Shown here piece after piece: positions 20,651-20,813 of a stretch of 20,813 bases of DNA. Numbering within the stretch: the stretch's first letter is position 1; every line of letters begins with the position of its first letter. This DNA is from JAGLQA01 sp023135565 (lineage in GTDB: Bacteria > Acidobacteriota > Aminicenantia > UBA2199): contig DAOWCY010000125.1 in the NCBI GenBank assembly GCA_030639305.1, positions 1 to 20,813 on the forward strand. Direction: 5' to 3'. Below the pieces are notes generated by a model. That model saw only the letters and a program-made list of their open reading frames with translations, had not been told where the DNA came from and did not search any database. Made by a program: the position numbers and the translations under genes.

Positions 20651-20813
20651 ACATCGCAGCCGTTGGCCGCAGCCAAACACACCCCGTCGCTTCGGGGCAA
20701 AAATAAAAAGCCCCTCAGCGCCACCCCTCTCAAGAGGGGAATTTGGGCCAGTCAATCAATAATCGTTTAGCAAGCCGTGTAGATTGGTAAGATTGTATAA
20801 CTAACGCAGCAAT
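20651..20813. other. Hairpin-rich end of the window
   Basis: Two perfect short stems lie here: CCCCG/CGGGG (20682-20697), and CCCCTCT/AGAGGGG with a 2-base loop (20724-20739). GGGGC and GCCCC (20694-20714) can pair across the A-rich stretch between them as an alternative. No T-run follows, so these look like dispersed palindromes. No gene is seen to the window end. Confidence 0.5.

Overview
The window reads as chromosomal DNA of an uncultivated bacterium of middling GC content. Promoters are sigma70-like (TTGACA/TATAAT with 16-18 base spacers, often an extended -10 of the form TGGTATAAT), most starts have AGGAGG-type ribosome sites, and purA is ordinary and bacterial. The mix of a HEAT-repeat AAA ATPase, a PF01637-like ATPase, a DUF2339-like giant membrane protein, nucleotidyltransferase toxin modules and many short palindromic repeats resembles genomes of candidate phyla such as Omnitrophota or Firestonebacteria. 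That placement is an impression, not a demonstration. No rRNA, tRNA or CRISPR array was seen.

Layout. 1-327: non-coding, with five tandem 21-bp repeats. 328-4441 (minus): a two-gene operon of ATPases, first a 429-aa PF01637-like ATPase, then a 905-aa ATPase ending in eight near-identical HEAT repeats, driven by one strong promoter with overlapping inverted repeats just downstream. 4553-5851: a REP-associated (Y1/HUH) transposase with its own promoter between 11-bp inverted repeats. 6002-7226: a YjbQ-family gene (plus) convergent with a minus-strand operon of an exported DsrE-like protein and a 58-aa small protein. 7419-9264: an MFSD1-like MFS transporter. 9265-11668: an accessory island with an NHL-repeat remnant and two nucleotidyltransferase toxin-antitoxin modules head to head: MNT-HEPN, whose HEPN gene is broken by a small insertion, and an AbiEii-like/DUF6922-like pair. 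11778-15452: a 1224-aa polytopic membrane protein. 15453-17217: repeats, a candidate non-coding RNA, then purA behind a leader with an operator-like dyad and a terminator-like hairpin. 17269-18766: an orphan histidine kinase behind a short leader ORF. 18870-20596: a 553-aa protein with two homing-endonuclease-associated repeats, a long disordered linker and a C-terminal nuclease-like domain. 20597-20813: short repeats and hairpins.

The most striking theme is small palindromic elements at work. One copy (3160-3211) sits inside the ATPase gene, flanked by an 8-bp direct repeat; insert plus duplication is exactly 60 bp and adds 20 residues in frame. A relative of that element abuts the stop codon of the giant membrane gene. 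A different 98-bp insert splits the HEPN toxin gene between 6-bp direct repeats, and removing 104 bp restores a perfect 131-codon frame. A resident REP-type transposase offers a plausible but unproven source of mobility.
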